Assembly (NCBI RefSeq): GCF_037038585.1
Contig: NC_092520.1
Coordinates: 123,722,001-123,786,000, forward strand
From: Patagioenas fasciata
Taxonomy: Eukaryota; Chordata; Aves; Columbiformes; Columbidae
Direction: 5' to 3'
Length of the DNA: 64,000 nt
Under the pieces are notes generated by a model. That model did not search any database. It saw nothing but the letters and a program-made list of their open reading frames with translations, and had not been told where the DNA came from. Positions 34,180 to 46,765 of the stretch are shown here, piece by piece (position 1 is the first letter of the stretch; every line of letters begins with the position of its first letter). The position numbers and the translations under genes are program-made.

Positions 34180-34238
34180 ATGTTCAGTCTAATGGCCAAT
34201 TGCTGCAGCTGGTTAAAACGATGGCAGGAACCTGTCAG
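34180..34238 (+). CDS. ARL13B: ARL13B coding exon 1 (N-terminus)
   Basis: This 59-nt coding part encodes MFSLMANCCSWLKRWQEPV plus two bases of the Arg codon. It closely matches the known N-terminus of vertebrate ARL13B, including the adjacent Cys8-Cys9 pair that is palmitoylated and anchors the protein in the ciliary membrane. The donor is AG before GTAAAC. The phase joins exactly to exon 2 (AG plus G gives Arg, then KVTLIMVG). It is easily missed: short, outside the CpG island and in AT-rich DNA. Confidence 0.95.
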
Positions 34239-35973
34239 GTAAACATGTAAAAATATTTGACATTTCTGTACTCACCTTCTCAGACTGTATTTCATGTCCT
34301 CTCACCTATGTTTTACTTTATTTGCTATATAACATTGTCTCATGTTTTTTAATTCTGAGATAAAATGCATCATTTATTTTTTCTCCAAGAGAGAATCAAT
34401 ACATCTTCTGAACTTAAAAGTTAAAAGTTAATGATCTCTAATTTAGGCCCTTTGTTTCTGACTTCAGGAAAGAATAATGTTCAAAATATTGTCCTTTGCA
34501 TACTCTTTCCTCAAGTTTAGCATTATGGGGTGATGCTAGAATGTTGATGTAAAGTTTATTTGCTTTTTGTCGTATTGATTTAGTTTCTGCATTTTGAGAT
34601 TCTGAAATGTAATGTGTCAAAACACTTTGTCAAGAGTAGACTATAACCCCAGTGTAATACTAGTTTTCTTACTATTATCTAAGTCTCTTAATACTGCATT
34701 TTGAGAGTAGCCTGGTGATCCATTCTCACTTATGGAATTCTACTGTTCTCATCTGTTTCCGTTACTTTGACATCCTGCATCCTTTTCCCTCAAGTTAGCA
34801 GAGAGGCCGGGTAGTGCATTGTTTTTTTCAAACTATTTACAAGCTACAGGGAAAGGGAAAAATAGTACACCACACAGTTATACTTGACACTCATGTAACA
34901 GTATTTGCTCTTCAATGCTACATAGTTTAGGTTTTATAGAAAGTGCTGTTGTTCAAAGAACTATATTGGATTGAATTGCTTTCTGATACCACCAAGGTAT
35001 TATGGACAGTTATGAGTTTATAAATGTTCGTGGCTGTTCTGATTTTTAGCTTACTGTTAAAGTATAATTTACTATGAACATCCTACTTTTCTCAGAGGTT
35101 TTTGGCTCTTCTGAAGAAACTCACATGAATTATACTCCGCGTGTGATGATATCATAGTTTTAAGATTGGAAATAATGATGTTTTTAGTATTCCCTCACTT
35201 AAAGGGGCATAAAATTGAGCAAATTTCTTTGACTCCTCTGAGTTTTTGTGACTAGGAGGAACAATTGAGATACATATGTACATACTTTCCCTATTGCTTT
35301 GCTTAAAATCCTATCCTGGTGTAAATTCTAACCTGTCTGCCACTTTGCTCGTATATTGTACATACTCAATACCACTGGTTTGCACATTGGCAGTCTAGAT
35401 TGCTCCTCCTTGAAGCAAAGGCACAATGAGTACCAGTGCCACTTTTTTTACAGCATCTGGTGTTGTCTGCACAAGTGTTGTGTACTGTAGTATTGTTCGG
35501 ATGCATTGGTTGAGACAAATGTATTTCTAGTATAGACACAGCTTTGAGGCAGAGAGACAGTAAAAATACAGGGGAATGGAAATTAAATTACAGAAATAGT
35601 TAGAGACCATGACCACCCCCCCAAAAAAGGATAAAATTTACAGTACCGTGAAATTAATTTTCATCAAGCAAATATAAATTGAAAGCAAAATCATTGTCTC
35701 GTGAAACTTGTAGTGCAATATTAGGCTTCTCATTTCATACCTTGTTCTGCTGTGCTGTCTATTCTGTCTAATCAGATAATTTGACATATTGAACATCAGA
35801 TATACAATTGTAACAATGCCTGTTACTTGGTATTTTGATACCTATGATTTCTACTAGTTTGTGGTAAATTTGCTATGCATGTATTAAAAAGCTGAATTGA
35901 ATAAATGTTGTATAGCTAGAAGAAAAAATACTTGAAATATCTTTTTTTTTTTTTTTTTTTCCTCCTTATGTAG
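34239..35973 (+). other. ARL13B: ARL13B intron 1
   Basis: 1.7 kb of AT-rich intron ending in a 19-nt T-run (35942-35960) that forms an unusually pure polypyrimidine tract before the TATGTAG acceptor. No repeats were recognised. Confidence 0.85.
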
Positions 35974-36044
35974 GAAGGTGACCCTAATAATGGTGGGTCT
36001 CGATAATGCTGGTAAAACTGCTACAGTCAGAGGAATTCAAGGAG
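35974..36044 (+). CDS. ARL13B: ARL13B exon 2: P-loop
   Basis: This 71-nt exon encodes [20 protein letters not shown] then [11 protein letters not shown] (residues 28-35) is the Walker A/P-loop for GTP binding, in the ARF-family form. Acceptor is TATGTAG, donor GTAAGC, end phase 1. Confidence 0.97.
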
Positions 36045-38462
36045 GTAAGCAATTAATTTGTTTTTCGTCTAAATAGAACATTGAAAGAGAGAGTATAATT
36101 AATAATTTTAATCTAAAAAAAATTTAATCTAAAAAATATTGCTTTGTTTCTTAATTTCTCATCCTCCCATATTGTTGAAAGAAAATTTTGGTGATTGTAC
36201 CACCAAAAGTGGTACAAATGCGGTTGACAAAGTGGGTATGTCACAGGCCCCATAGTGTGAAGACATGCAGATGGAGAAATACTTAGGGGTCTTACCTTTT
36301 GAAGGTAACAATTTTCTAGGTAGTTACTTCAGTAAGAGACCACTTGATTTTTGGAGGGTGCTCTGCACCATTCAGTGACACATGCAAGCAAGATATAATT
36401 TGAGATAAAACTTGTACTTATCGAAACAAAACTTCTTTATGGTTTTGGTTTTATTTTTCCACTTGTGGGATTGTCTTTCTAAGTAGCTTTCATCTTGTGT
36501 AATAACAAGAGTGTACTTAGTAGTGTTTTGGCAGACTTGGAGACTCCACCTTGGCTTTTTGTTTACATGTGTTATGTAAGTTCACGAACTTGCTAAGTGG
36601 GAATAAAGTTATTAATATTCTCTCACTTTTATTCCTGAATCTTTGTCCTGAAAACATGAGAGCTTCATTATTTAGCCTTCCATTCTGTCTCAAACTTTAA
36701 TACCTTTATCAGCTAAACATGACAGTTATTTCTCAAAGTCCTTTTGTTTTTTGAGGGGGAAAAAAAAAAAAAAGGTTAAAGAGGGTATTTCTAAAGGGAA
36801 ACTCCAGCAAAAGATAGTTCTAACTTCTATGACTGTTTCCCAGGGCTTAAATAGCACCTGCTGTAGAAAGCATTTTTTTTTCTTTAACAGGGCTTGCAGA
36901 GTTTATAACCTTCAGTTAGTCTTTAGAGTTGATAGAACCGGTATTTTTCGCTGTGTACCAGTCATAAAACTTATAGGAGAAGACTGCAGTTATGACTGCT
37001 GGGTTTTAGCAGAAACCAAGTATATTTCAGTTCTTAGGACTCTTAAACCTGTCACTGAAGTGATATTTGCCAAAATGGCTCTGCAGACTATATGGCACTG
37101 AAGACTGTGCATTATTGGAGACCTCACTGTACAATAGTAGCATATGTTTCAGCAATATCCCCTCATCATTGGTAGCTTTCACCCTTACCCAAACTTTATG
37201 TTCACATTGTTCTCTCTTGTAAAAGCACATACTTCCAGCTCATGTGCAAAACATTCTTCAAAATAAAGTCTGCCGAGTTTTGAAGCTGTAGTTTTTCGTA
37301 AGTGGTGTCCTGGGACCCCTCTCTTGGTGGAGCCTTGTCTTATGCTGTTCTGGCCAGGCAGTCTGCTATGAATCCCCATGTCAGCTGTGTGTGTGTGAAG
37401 GATTCTCTCAAAAAAGGAATGTGGTAGCAGAAGTCTGATAATGATTTAGCTTCTGCACTCCTCTTCAGAGCTCAGTGCTTTTGACTGTGCCTTTATTTCT
37501 TCCTCTAAACAAGCTGAATTTTACATCTATTTCTCCTGCCTTGTGCTACCAAGCCTACATAAAATGGTTGCAGAGATCTAGGTAACATCCCCTGCAGCTT
37601 AGTGATGTGAGGCAAGTACAGGCTTTCTTTGCCCTCTAGAGAGGGACACAGGAAGCAAAAGTATTAAATGTAAAGCTACAGGTGTGTTTGTGGTTTTTTG
37701 GTTTTCGTTTTTCCTGTTTGATTGCTTGTGGGGTTTTTTTGTTGCTTGTTTTGGTTTGGGGTTTTTTGTATGTGTGTATATATATATGTGTATATATATT
37801 TTTTTTTTAGCATATTGTATAGCAAACTGAAAACAAAACTAAAACAAAGGCCAAAATCTGATTTTGAATAAAGTGAATCAAGTAGTTTAGATCTCAGAAC
37901 ATGGTTTTAGTCACTTTATCTCAACTTTTGGTTTGAGGTTTTGAAGCTATTTTGGCAACCGTTGAGGGATAAGGAATAAATTTGGCAGAGTGCAAGGCTT
38001 CCCAGGTCATAATTTATTAACTGTTTTGTTTGTTGTTCTTCTCAAACTTGGACTAATACCGTGCAAATACTGTGTAACTGTTTAGATGGGAGCATTGGTG
38101 CTGAGGAGAAAAGTTAAAACTGCCATACACTGAACACCACTGCAATTTAACTGTAGTATTAAATATTAAAAATTGCATTTTTGGCTCTTTTTTTTCCCTC
38201 CCCCACCCCTGGCCTCAGTGCTCCTGTCTAAATTTATGTGAAGCAACTGTTTGAGAGACAAGTGTATTAGTTTGAAATTATGTCAGGAGAGGGAAAATCT
38301 TAACGTAAAAAAATGTGGTTAGGAATATGGTGTCACTTAACAGGGAGAGTTTGCTCCATGTTTTTAAAATAAACATTTTGCTACACAAATCACAATGTAA
38401 AATCCTCTTTAAAGAACTGAGGACACATTTTACTGAAGTCTTTCTTCTTTGAACTCTGACAG
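36045..38462 (+). other. ARL13B: ARL13B intron 2
   Basis: 2.4 kb of intron. It contains an A-run (36760-36772), a T/G-rich tract followed by a short TA/TG repeat (about 37,685-37,808) and a small TTTAATCTAAAAAA duplication near 36,106-36,137. No exons or transposons were recognised; the open frame at 36,751-37,101 starts in the A-run and has no homology I know. Confidence 0.75.
37685..37808 (+). repeat. T/G low-complexity tract with TATATA/TGTG repeat
   Basis: GTTTTTTGGTTTTCG-like sequence followed by alternating TGTGTGTATATATATATG and a T-run. It is a simple-sequence tract in ARL13B intron 2. Confidence 0.8.
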
Positions 38463-38712
38463 AGTCTCCTGAAGATGTGGCTCCAACAGTTGGTTTTTCC
38501 AAGATTGACCTTAAACAGGGACGCTTTGAAGTCACCATCTTTGATTTAGGAGGTGGAAAACGAATTCGAAATATCTGGAAAAATTACTATGCTGAGTCCT
38601 ATGGTGTAATATTTGTTGTGGATTCCAGTGACATTGCAAGAATGGAAGAAACAAAGCAAGCCATGATAGACGTTTTAAACAGCCCTAAGATATCAGGAAA
38701 ACCCGTGTTAGT
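38463..38712 (+). CDS. ARL13B: ARL13B exon 3: switch regions and G3
   Basis: This 250-nt exon encodes [20 protein letters not shown] then [20 protein letters not shown] then [17 protein letters not shown] to SGKPVLV. PTVGF is switch I/G2. DLGGG is G3, with Gly where typical ARF GTPases have the catalytic Gln, as is usual for ARL13B and in keeping with low intrinsic GTP hydrolysis. Arg79 and Trp82, positions altered in human Joubert syndrome, are both present. Acceptor is TCTGACAG, donor GT before GTAAGT, end phase 2. Confidence 0.97.
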
Positions 38713-39929
38713 GTAAGTAATGTTACAAAATTTCAGATCATTAGGAGAATATTTATTAAATTGTTACCTGCACCTTCTAAAGAAGTATTTATGTAAAGTA
38801 TAAACATAAGTATAAAGTACAGTAATACTACTGTAACTTTAGCATTAAACAATATTACAATTAGTTTACAGTATTTCTGAAGTATTTATTTTATGCCAAT
38901 CTTAGTATCATACTAGTGAACAAAGCCCATCCTTCCTGATTTGTACATAGTGATATAGTGAGTCCATTCACTGCATCTGGCATTAGATCTTATTTAATAC
39001 TTATCAGGGATATTAGTTTCTCTTGTCTTTTATTATCAGTGGAAAAATAATAAGGTGGGTTTTTTTAACTCTTGAAAATTGTAATATTACTTGAAATGGT
39101 ATGATAGGCTAAAGGCTTTGCAAGTTTGGCATGGGAAAAATGGTGCAAAAATATTGTTACTATTTAGGCCTACTTCAATTACTTAAATTGTAAATGGCTA
39201 ACTATATTCTGCAATACCAGTAATCTCTCAGCAAGAAATGTTTTGTTCACTTAACACATGGTGGTGCTGCTGATACATGATCAGCAAAATCTCATTAAAG
39301 AAGGCTTACTTTAATAATGTGCGGCATGTGCTTTTGTTTCAGTGCATGTGTTTTAATTAAAAAAATACTTAATGTTTCATAAGGTCTAGAGACCTTCTTT
39401 CACATAACTGGTAGACTCATGAGCTTTTCTGCTTAAAAACTAGGTTTTGTAAAATACTGGAAATAGCATGCTATTAATTTCAGCCACACAAAAGGTCTTT
39501 GAGGACAAATGCCATCTAGAAGTTAAAGTAAACTATGAAAGTTTAAAATTATTTATCAGGACAATATCTTTATGTCTGGTGGGCATAAGAGCTCCATAAT
39601 GCAGTAATTACACAACATTTCTGTGATATTCTAAAGAATCTGTGAAGATAAGAGGAAGGGCGTCTACTTTTATGAAGTAGCGATGCTCTGGTGGTTTGAG
39701 GGTGAAGCTGGCTAATTGTTTCGATGAAGTGGAGTGTAGTTCAGCAAGCCTAATGGTATATATGTTGGAAAAATAGGTTAGATTTTAACTTCCTTTGCTA
39801 TCTGAATGTTATTTGTACAGGGAGGGCAGTAAAACCAACTTAATGCAGCTAGTTCAACTCAAATCTGTTCTGAAAATGCGACTGTGACAGTTGACAACTG
39901 TGCAGTGTTTCTAAATAAATACAACTTTA

Positions 39930-40119
39930 CCTTTTTGGTTTTGGTTTGCGTTTTTGGTTGGTTGGTTTTTTTGGTTTTGTTTTGTTTGCGTTTTTGTTTG
40001 TTTGGTTTTTGGTTGGTTGGTTGTTTTGTTTTGTTTGTTGGTTTGTTTTGTGGTTGTTGTTGGTTTGGGTTTTGTTGTTGTTGTTGGTTTTTTGTTTTTG
40101 GTTTTTTTTTTTTTTCCCC
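39930..40119 (+). repeat. A-free T/G-rich low-complexity tract
   Basis: 190 nt without a single A and with only a few C on the plus strand, made of GGTTTT, GTTTG and GTTGTTG units and ending in a T-run. All apparent long open frames over it, on both strands, are simple-sequence artefacts. Confidence 0.9.
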
Positions 40120-42874
40120 ATAGAAATCTCTGTGCCCTAATCCTATAATAGAGTTTATTTGGGTGGCTGACTGTAGCTGCACAGCCCACTCACATTCCTG
40201 GGACTTGTGGGACTCTATCTTACATTTTTGATCCATGTCAGTAGCTAATCAGCCTTTGAACAGCATTTGCTTTGGCAGTGCCCCAGTTCTGTGGAGGGAC
40301 CCAGTAGTTTTTTGTTTTATGCTCCCTATATGAGCCTGCATCTTGAGTTAAGAATTCTTTCCTGTATTGCCTTTGGTTTTGGTTTGGTGTCTGTGTTAAT
40401 GGCTGTGTAATGGCACGGTAATGCTTCTGGGTGTGTTCTCTAAAATTTTTTCCAATATTTGAAGCACTTCTTATCTTATGAAGCCTGCAAGCTGTGAAGC
40501 AGTCAGTGTGCACTAATGTTTGTCTTATGCGTATCAAGTGCTCAGCAAATGAGTTTAAACTGGTCCTGTGTACCTTCCCTTCCTGAAGATGCCTTTTATT
40601 GGAGATGCAAATCTCTATCACTCATATTTGCCAAATAAGAGTTCTGTGGCATAAATGTTTTTCCCTTTAGTCCCTGAAACTGAAAAATGAGAATGTATGA
40701 AGAGCAGAATAAAGCAAACAGCAGATTTTGAAATTTGTGGTGAAAGTTAGCCTTTTTAAATATTTCCTTCTAAGGATGTTCAGCTCTCATTTTGTTTTTT
40801 AATGACAACTTCCTTGGTGTCCATGTAGCAATAACTTCCCTAATATCTTGCTAAGTTTTTAATTAGTACATTTTAGTCTGTGCATGTGTGTGTGAAGGCT
40901 AGTATTTACTGAAAACAATACAGTGATGCCTGAGTATTAAATCCAGGAAAGCTGAAGTTTAAGTAATTCCCTTCTCTCCCATGCTCTTACACTGCAGAGC
41001 ACAATCTATTTCTCTTTTCATAGAATACTGTTATAATTTCATGACAGAGGAGAAAGACTCCTTCTCTGTGATTTTCACACTCCACAAGTGTGTCTCTGGT
41101 CTGGACTACTGCTTTCCTCCAGCACTTGAAATAAACAAGGAGAAGCAGGAAAAAAGGTGTAACTGGTTTATTCTCTGCTGTCTGTAGGTTCACCTATTTC
41201 TCTACAATGTTATTTGTATGCTTAAATACAAAGCATTTATTCATTAATGTTTCATTAATTACCAGTTATCATCTTAAAAACTAATGAAAGAACCTAAACT
41301 TCAAAGGAATGAGAAGGAGACCTGTAGCTTCAGAGTGTGTGTGTGCTGAAGAATGATGAAAGAGTATTTGTGACTTGATCAGGATGAAACAATAAAAATA
41401 TTTCTACTGGATATTAATGTTTCTTTTTAAGTGTAGATTGAACTAATATACCAAAATTTCAACAGTCAGTACTGAATTTTAGTCTGAAGTTATTTACCCC
41501 AACTTGTACTATGTGCAGTATCTATCTTGTGCAATGGAGTATATATAAGCATGCTGTAAGATTGGATGCAAGTCCATTCTAGATATTGAAGGCAGCAGCA
41601 GAAATTACTATGTATGCAGTATAAGGTATATCATTGTGTGTACCTTTTGCATTTATGGGCTTTCATCTATCTGGATAAAACTAACTTTGCAAGTGGGATC
41701 AGGAAAAAGTAAAATCTTCATGACCGGTAACCAAGATGGACCTTTGAAATAAACCACTGCTCATCAGACAATTAAATTTGTGTATTAGCAAAGGAACATT
41801 CCAATTATCAGGTTATCAGTAACATATTTGTGGCTATGCTTTGTAATATTTTCCTTATTAGTTAACAGAACTTGGAAAGGAGTGATACTGGAGTGTTAGC
41901 AATGGTAAGGAGTCTGGAATTTCCCTCTAGACAAGAATTCTGATCTGTCAGAGTTCTCTTCCTAATCTGCCATGGACTATCTCAGCATATAAAAAGAAAA
42001 ACTTGAAATAGAAATTGCATTCTCTGTTAGGTAAATTAATGCTTACTAGAACTTTCATCCTGTTTTACTTGTAGAATTCCTGGCATTCAGAACATTGTGA
42101 TTTAGATCAAGAGTGCCATTGTTGAATGCTTCTAGAAAATCATTTTTCAGTAATAATTCCAAGAGGACATAATACAATGTACTAATGAATAAACACATTC
42201 TCTGATATACTCACCTTTTCTTACATTTTCTAACCTCTCTCACTAGTTTCTGAAGATTTAACCTCTTTTTCCTTCTCTTCCCTTTCTCCATTCAGTATTT
42301 CCTCTCTGGCTGAGGAAGCACATGCTGGGTCTGGTTACAGTGCAACAAGCGAAGTACTTGGCTGGCTGTTGCCTTTAAGAATAGGTGAAGTGAATTAATT
42401 AAAATTAGTTTTGTTCTCTCTCTTCTACCCATATGAATTTGATATAAGTCAGTGCTATGGTTATTATAGGAACTAACTGTCCTTGCAAAAGTGGTCTATA
42501 AAAGTAGTGAAGGAAAAACTTTTTCTACTTGGGTAAGCAAATTTTGATGTGTAAAATATATGCTGAATTATGAAGTTCCTTTACCTAAATATATCTAATT
42601 TTTATATTTAAAAATTTTTAAGAGTAAAAAACATGATTTAAGTAACTGTATGTTTCTTCCTGTAAAATGATAATGTTGCTTGTAAGTATGGGGTACATTG
42701 CAGTAAAAACATCTCTGATAGTAACATTTATATACAAGTATTTTCTCCTGTTGTTTGCTGTTAATGTGCTAACAGGTTTGTCCACTCTTCTATATATGCA
42801 TTCAATGGTCTGAAGATTCATTCAGTTTCAAGATTTTCTCATTTACTAAGGCGCAGCTGAGGTTGTATTGAATA

Positions 42875-42905
42875 AAACAAAAACAAACAAAAAAACCACC
42901 AAAAA
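42875..42905 (+). repeat. A/C-rich simple repeat (CAAA-type)
   Basis: AAAACAAAAACAAACAAAAA tract, the opposite strand composition to the other T/G tracts in this intron. Confidence 0.7.
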
Positions 42906-44152
42906 CGATCAATGAAAGCAACCCCCAAGAACAACACTAGACTTTAACAGCAATACACTTAGGGGGTCACCAGGAAAGGCTCGGGAATCTTTGACACACG
43001 GTCCTTAATTAAAGCAGACAAAGTAAACTTTTTTTTTTTTTTTTCCATTTTGAACAGCACAGTGATTATCTGGTTTGTCTACACTAAGATATTTAGTCAT
43101 TCACTCCCTCCTCTCTTTCCCCTTTTTTTGTCATTCCTTGGGTACTGTCACCACAATGAGCTGTACTGTGTACGTGGTAGCTGATTCACTTTTTCCTTTT
43201 TGGAGAGAAACAGTTGCGTGTCCTCCCTCTTTCTGAGAGGACATGTCTGTATAACACTGTAGGTTGGTCAGATAGTGAAGGTGTAAGCCATACCAACTTC
43301 AGTTACTACTGATCAGGACAGGTCTCCAATGCTGCATCAGCAGGTCTTGCACACTACATGCCCTCATGCTGTGTGTGCAAAACTTTAAGCACGTGATATC
43401 AACATGAACAATTCTCTCATGAGATGCATGGCACTGATAGTTATTTTAGACATATTGAATTAAAAATAAAATAATATTATGTATTTAAGTCCTGAGGCCA
43501 GAGGGATGTCACGTGCAGCACACAGGAGATTGGGATCATGTGCTGTAGCGTGGATGTGACCAGTCCTCTCCAGAAGAAGGGCTCCAAAAGCTGTTTGCTC
43601 CAAATGTCTTACATGGGGGCCAGTCCACACCACTTTATCCAGGGGCCAGAGCTTACTCTCTGGTACTGTCAACAAAGATAGTGTAGTTACAATTTGTCAC
43701 CCAGGTGAGCAACTGTGTGTATTTGGAAGAAAGCAGGGAGGAGAGGTGGGAGAACAATTTTGGATACGTTGTCCAACTAAGACTGTGATGTGTACAGTAA
43801 AAGTGTTTCGATCGTAAAGTATAGGGAGGTGTGCAAATGAGGCCCTCAGTTATTTCATGAAGTATGTGGAAAATTATATCCACAACAAGTACTTTAAAAT
43901 CTTTCCAGTAGAAGAATAGGTCCTTGAAAAATGTATTTGTTTTATTCTGGAAAACACAACTTTTTTTCTTAAAGTTAAAATCTGGGGGTTTTTTTGCTTA
44001 TTTTTTTTAATTCTAGCTCTACCTAGTAAATACACCATTTCTGTTATTTCTTTTAATAAGAGAACATTTCCCCAGAATATTTTTCCTGTTGTTTTACGTC
44101 TGCCAAAAAAAAAGCAGCAGTCCTTTCTGAGAAGCACTGGGAATTAATGTCA

Positions 44153-44392
44153 CACAGAATCATGGAATGTTAGGGATTGGAAGGGACCAATCCTTCTACA
44201 GGAACACCTAGATGAGGTTACATAGGAATGTGTCCAGGCAGGTTTTGAATGTCTCCAGAGAAGGAGACTCCACACCCCCATGGGCAGCCTGATCCAGTGT
44301 TCTGTGTCTTTTCATATTTAAGTGGAACCTCCTGTGTTCCAGTTTGTACCCATTTCCCCTTGTCCTATCATCGATTGTCACCAAGAAGCATA
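44153..44392 (-). mobile_element. CR1 LINE 3'-end fragment
   Basis: The plus strand shows the reverse complement of a CR1 tail: CAGAATCATGGAATGTTAGG and GGAAGGGACC, then GTCTCCAGAGAAGGAGACTC, GGGCAGCCTGATCCAGTGTT and ACCCATTTCCCCTTGTCCTA. It is 5'-truncated and antisense to ARL13B. The 3' end is at the low-coordinate side. Confidence 0.85.
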
Positions 44393-45334
44393 ACTTTTTA
44401 GATATCTTTTGTTTGTGATCAACTTTATACTGTGATTAATGCCAGCAAGATACTGTTGTGAGTGATCATGGGTAGAGGGGTCTCATTTCACAAGGAAGAA
44501 CGGGGTCCATTACTGAAGAGTTTGAGATGCAATCTTCATTATGGAGTAAAGTAGAGTTGAAGTCACTGGCCTACTCTTCCTTTTGCCATGTTTTCTTCCA
44601 TCCCATCAATTGTGTTATGGTATGCCCAAATCCCATAGTATGCCTATGGGATTTGCCAGGAGTAAGAAGACCCACTGCTGACACAAGTAAAGGGCAAGAC
44701 AAATACTGCTCCTCATCCTCCCAGGTAAAGGAATGGTTAGAGAGGTCTGTTCAGGGATAAGTAAAGGGCCAATTGCATGGGAAGAGAATAGGCTGATTTG
44801 TGCAATGTAGGCATAAGGTTGGTACAAGATACTCTATATTACAGTAATATGGGAATATAAGAATTTGATGTTGTTCAATGAGATACTTGCTTCAAATTGA
44901 TTTGATACTGTGGCATCTTATTATCTACCATTGCCTATGAAGGTATCTCAGTATGATTGTAAGACAGTTTTCCTAAAGTGCTGATGGTATTGGCTGTTAT
45001 TGACTCAGTACAAACTACCTGAAGATGTTAAACTTTATATTAGGCTCTTTTTTTACTGTTCAGTGTTACTACTTTTTATATTTGCTTTGCTCATGTAGGC
45101 CTCATTTAACGCTTAACTGCTTAAGTGGTTAATCAGTCTGTTATGTATGGGGAAATTGAGTTGTAGAAAGCTAGAGATCTTGAAGTTCTTACAATCATGG
45201 GTCAATTCTTCTGCCATAATCCTAAAGACTTCTATAGGTATGCAAGTATAAATTTTCTTTTCTCAGAATTTTTTTGTTCTTTTATCAGACAGGAACACTT
45301 CATATAATGTAGACAAATACTGGTTTTGTTTGGG

Positions 45335-45400
45335 GTCATTTGTGTGTGTGTGTGCTGAGTTTTTTTGTGTGGTCTTGTTTGGTTTTGTTTGTTTGATTTT
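45335..45400 (+). repeat. TG microsatellite and T/G tract
   Basis: TTTGTGTGTGTGTGTGTGCT followed by TTTTTTTGTGTGGTC and GTTTGGTTTTGTTTGTTTG sequence; simple repeat. Confidence 0.8.
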
Positions 45401-45854
45401 TGCTTTGACATGAAACACAAGTCAATGTGCTATGGCTGATATTTTTACATCAGAGAGATCACTGGACAGTTGTGTTTTTTTTAGTAGAAAACTACTTTCT
45501 ACCTTATACTGGTTTTTAGGGCTTAGAGTCATTAATATCTCACATTTCTCGTTAGAGCACTAGTAACCCTGCTTTAATTTGTTTATCTTCTGCATAACTA
45601 TGCAACTAAAAAAACACTGGAAAATTATCCTAATGATTACTGCAACATTTCTGCTGTTAATCATTTTGAATGCTCAATATCAAATTCTCATTATGTCAAT
45701 GTAAGTTTAGTTAATAGCATTTACTTTCAGTTAATAGCACCTCACATTAAGAAAAAGCTTCTCACAAGTCTCCCTGGTTTTCTCTCAGTTTTTCTGCAGC
45801 GTGTTATATGTGTTTCTGTTTTGCCATTTTCTAACCAATATACAGCTCAAAACT

Positions 45855-46765
45855 ACTGGAATTATGGTCCAGTTCTATTTAATCTCTTTATCAGTGATCT
45901 GGATGAGGGCATTGAGTGCACCCCCAGTAAGTTTGCAGATGATACCAAGTTGGGAGTGTTAATCTGCTGGAGCGTAGGAAGGCCATACAGAGGGATCTGG
46001 ATCATTGGGCTGAGGCCAATTGTATGAGGTTTAACAAGTCCAAGTGCCAGGTCCTGCACTTGGGTCACGACAACCCCAGCGAACACTACAGGCTTGGGGA
46101 AGAGTGGCTGGAAAGCTGCCTGGCAGAAAAAGATCTGAGGGTGTTGATTGACAGCTGGCTGAATATGAGCCAGCAGTGTGCCCAGGTGGCCAAAAAGGCC
46201 AACAGCATCCTGGCTTGTATCAGAAACAGTGTGGCCAGCAGAACTAGAGAAGTGATTGTGCCACTGTACTTGGCACTGGTGAGGCCTCACCTTGAATCCT
46301 GTGTTCAGTTTTGGGTCCCTCACCACAAGACAGACATTGAGGTGCTGGAGAGAGTTCAGAGAAGGGCAATGAAGCTGGTGAGGGGTCTGGAGCACAAGTG
46401 TGATTAGGAGCAGCTGAGGGTACTGGGACCTTGTCTCTCTCTACAACTACATGACAGGAAGTTGTAGCATGGAGGGTGTTGGTCTCTTCTCCCAGGCAAC
46501 AAGTGATAGGATGAGAGGAAATGGCCTCAGGTTGTGCTGGGGAGGTTTAGATCGGATATTAGGAAACATTTCTTTATGGAAAGGGTTGTGAAGCTCTGGA
46601 ACAGGCTGCCCAGGGAAGTGGTGAAGTCACTGAAGTCACCATCCCTGGAGGTGTTTAAGAGACATACAGATGCGGTTCTTAGGGACATGGTTTAGTGCCA
46701 GAGTTAGGTTATGGTTGGACTCGATGATCTTGAGGGCCTTTTCCAACCAGAACTATTCTATGATA
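45855..46765 (+). mobile_element. CR1 LINE, 5'-truncated with complete 3' end
   Basis: Plus-strand frames encode [20 protein letters not shown] then [10 protein letters not shown] (RT catalytic FADD motif intact), then, after a frame change, [57 protein letters not shown] and [17 protein letters not shown] before a stop. The non-coding part follows (GGCTGCCCAGGGAAGTGGTG, ATGGTTGGACTCGATGATCT) and it ends at the CR1-typical ATTCTATGAT. A different subfamily from the copy near 12 kb. It cannot be active: frames are broken and the 5' half is missing. Confidence 0.92.

Noticed and set aside
39859-40236. Several overlapping open frames on both strands
   Set aside because: They are translations of a T/G simple repeat (runs of Lys/Asn/Gln/Thr or Phe/Val/Leu/Gly).
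45821-46407. Treating the 45.9-kb reverse-transcriptase frames as a host gene
   Set aside because: They are a truncated CR1 LINE with broken frames and a typical CR1 3' end.
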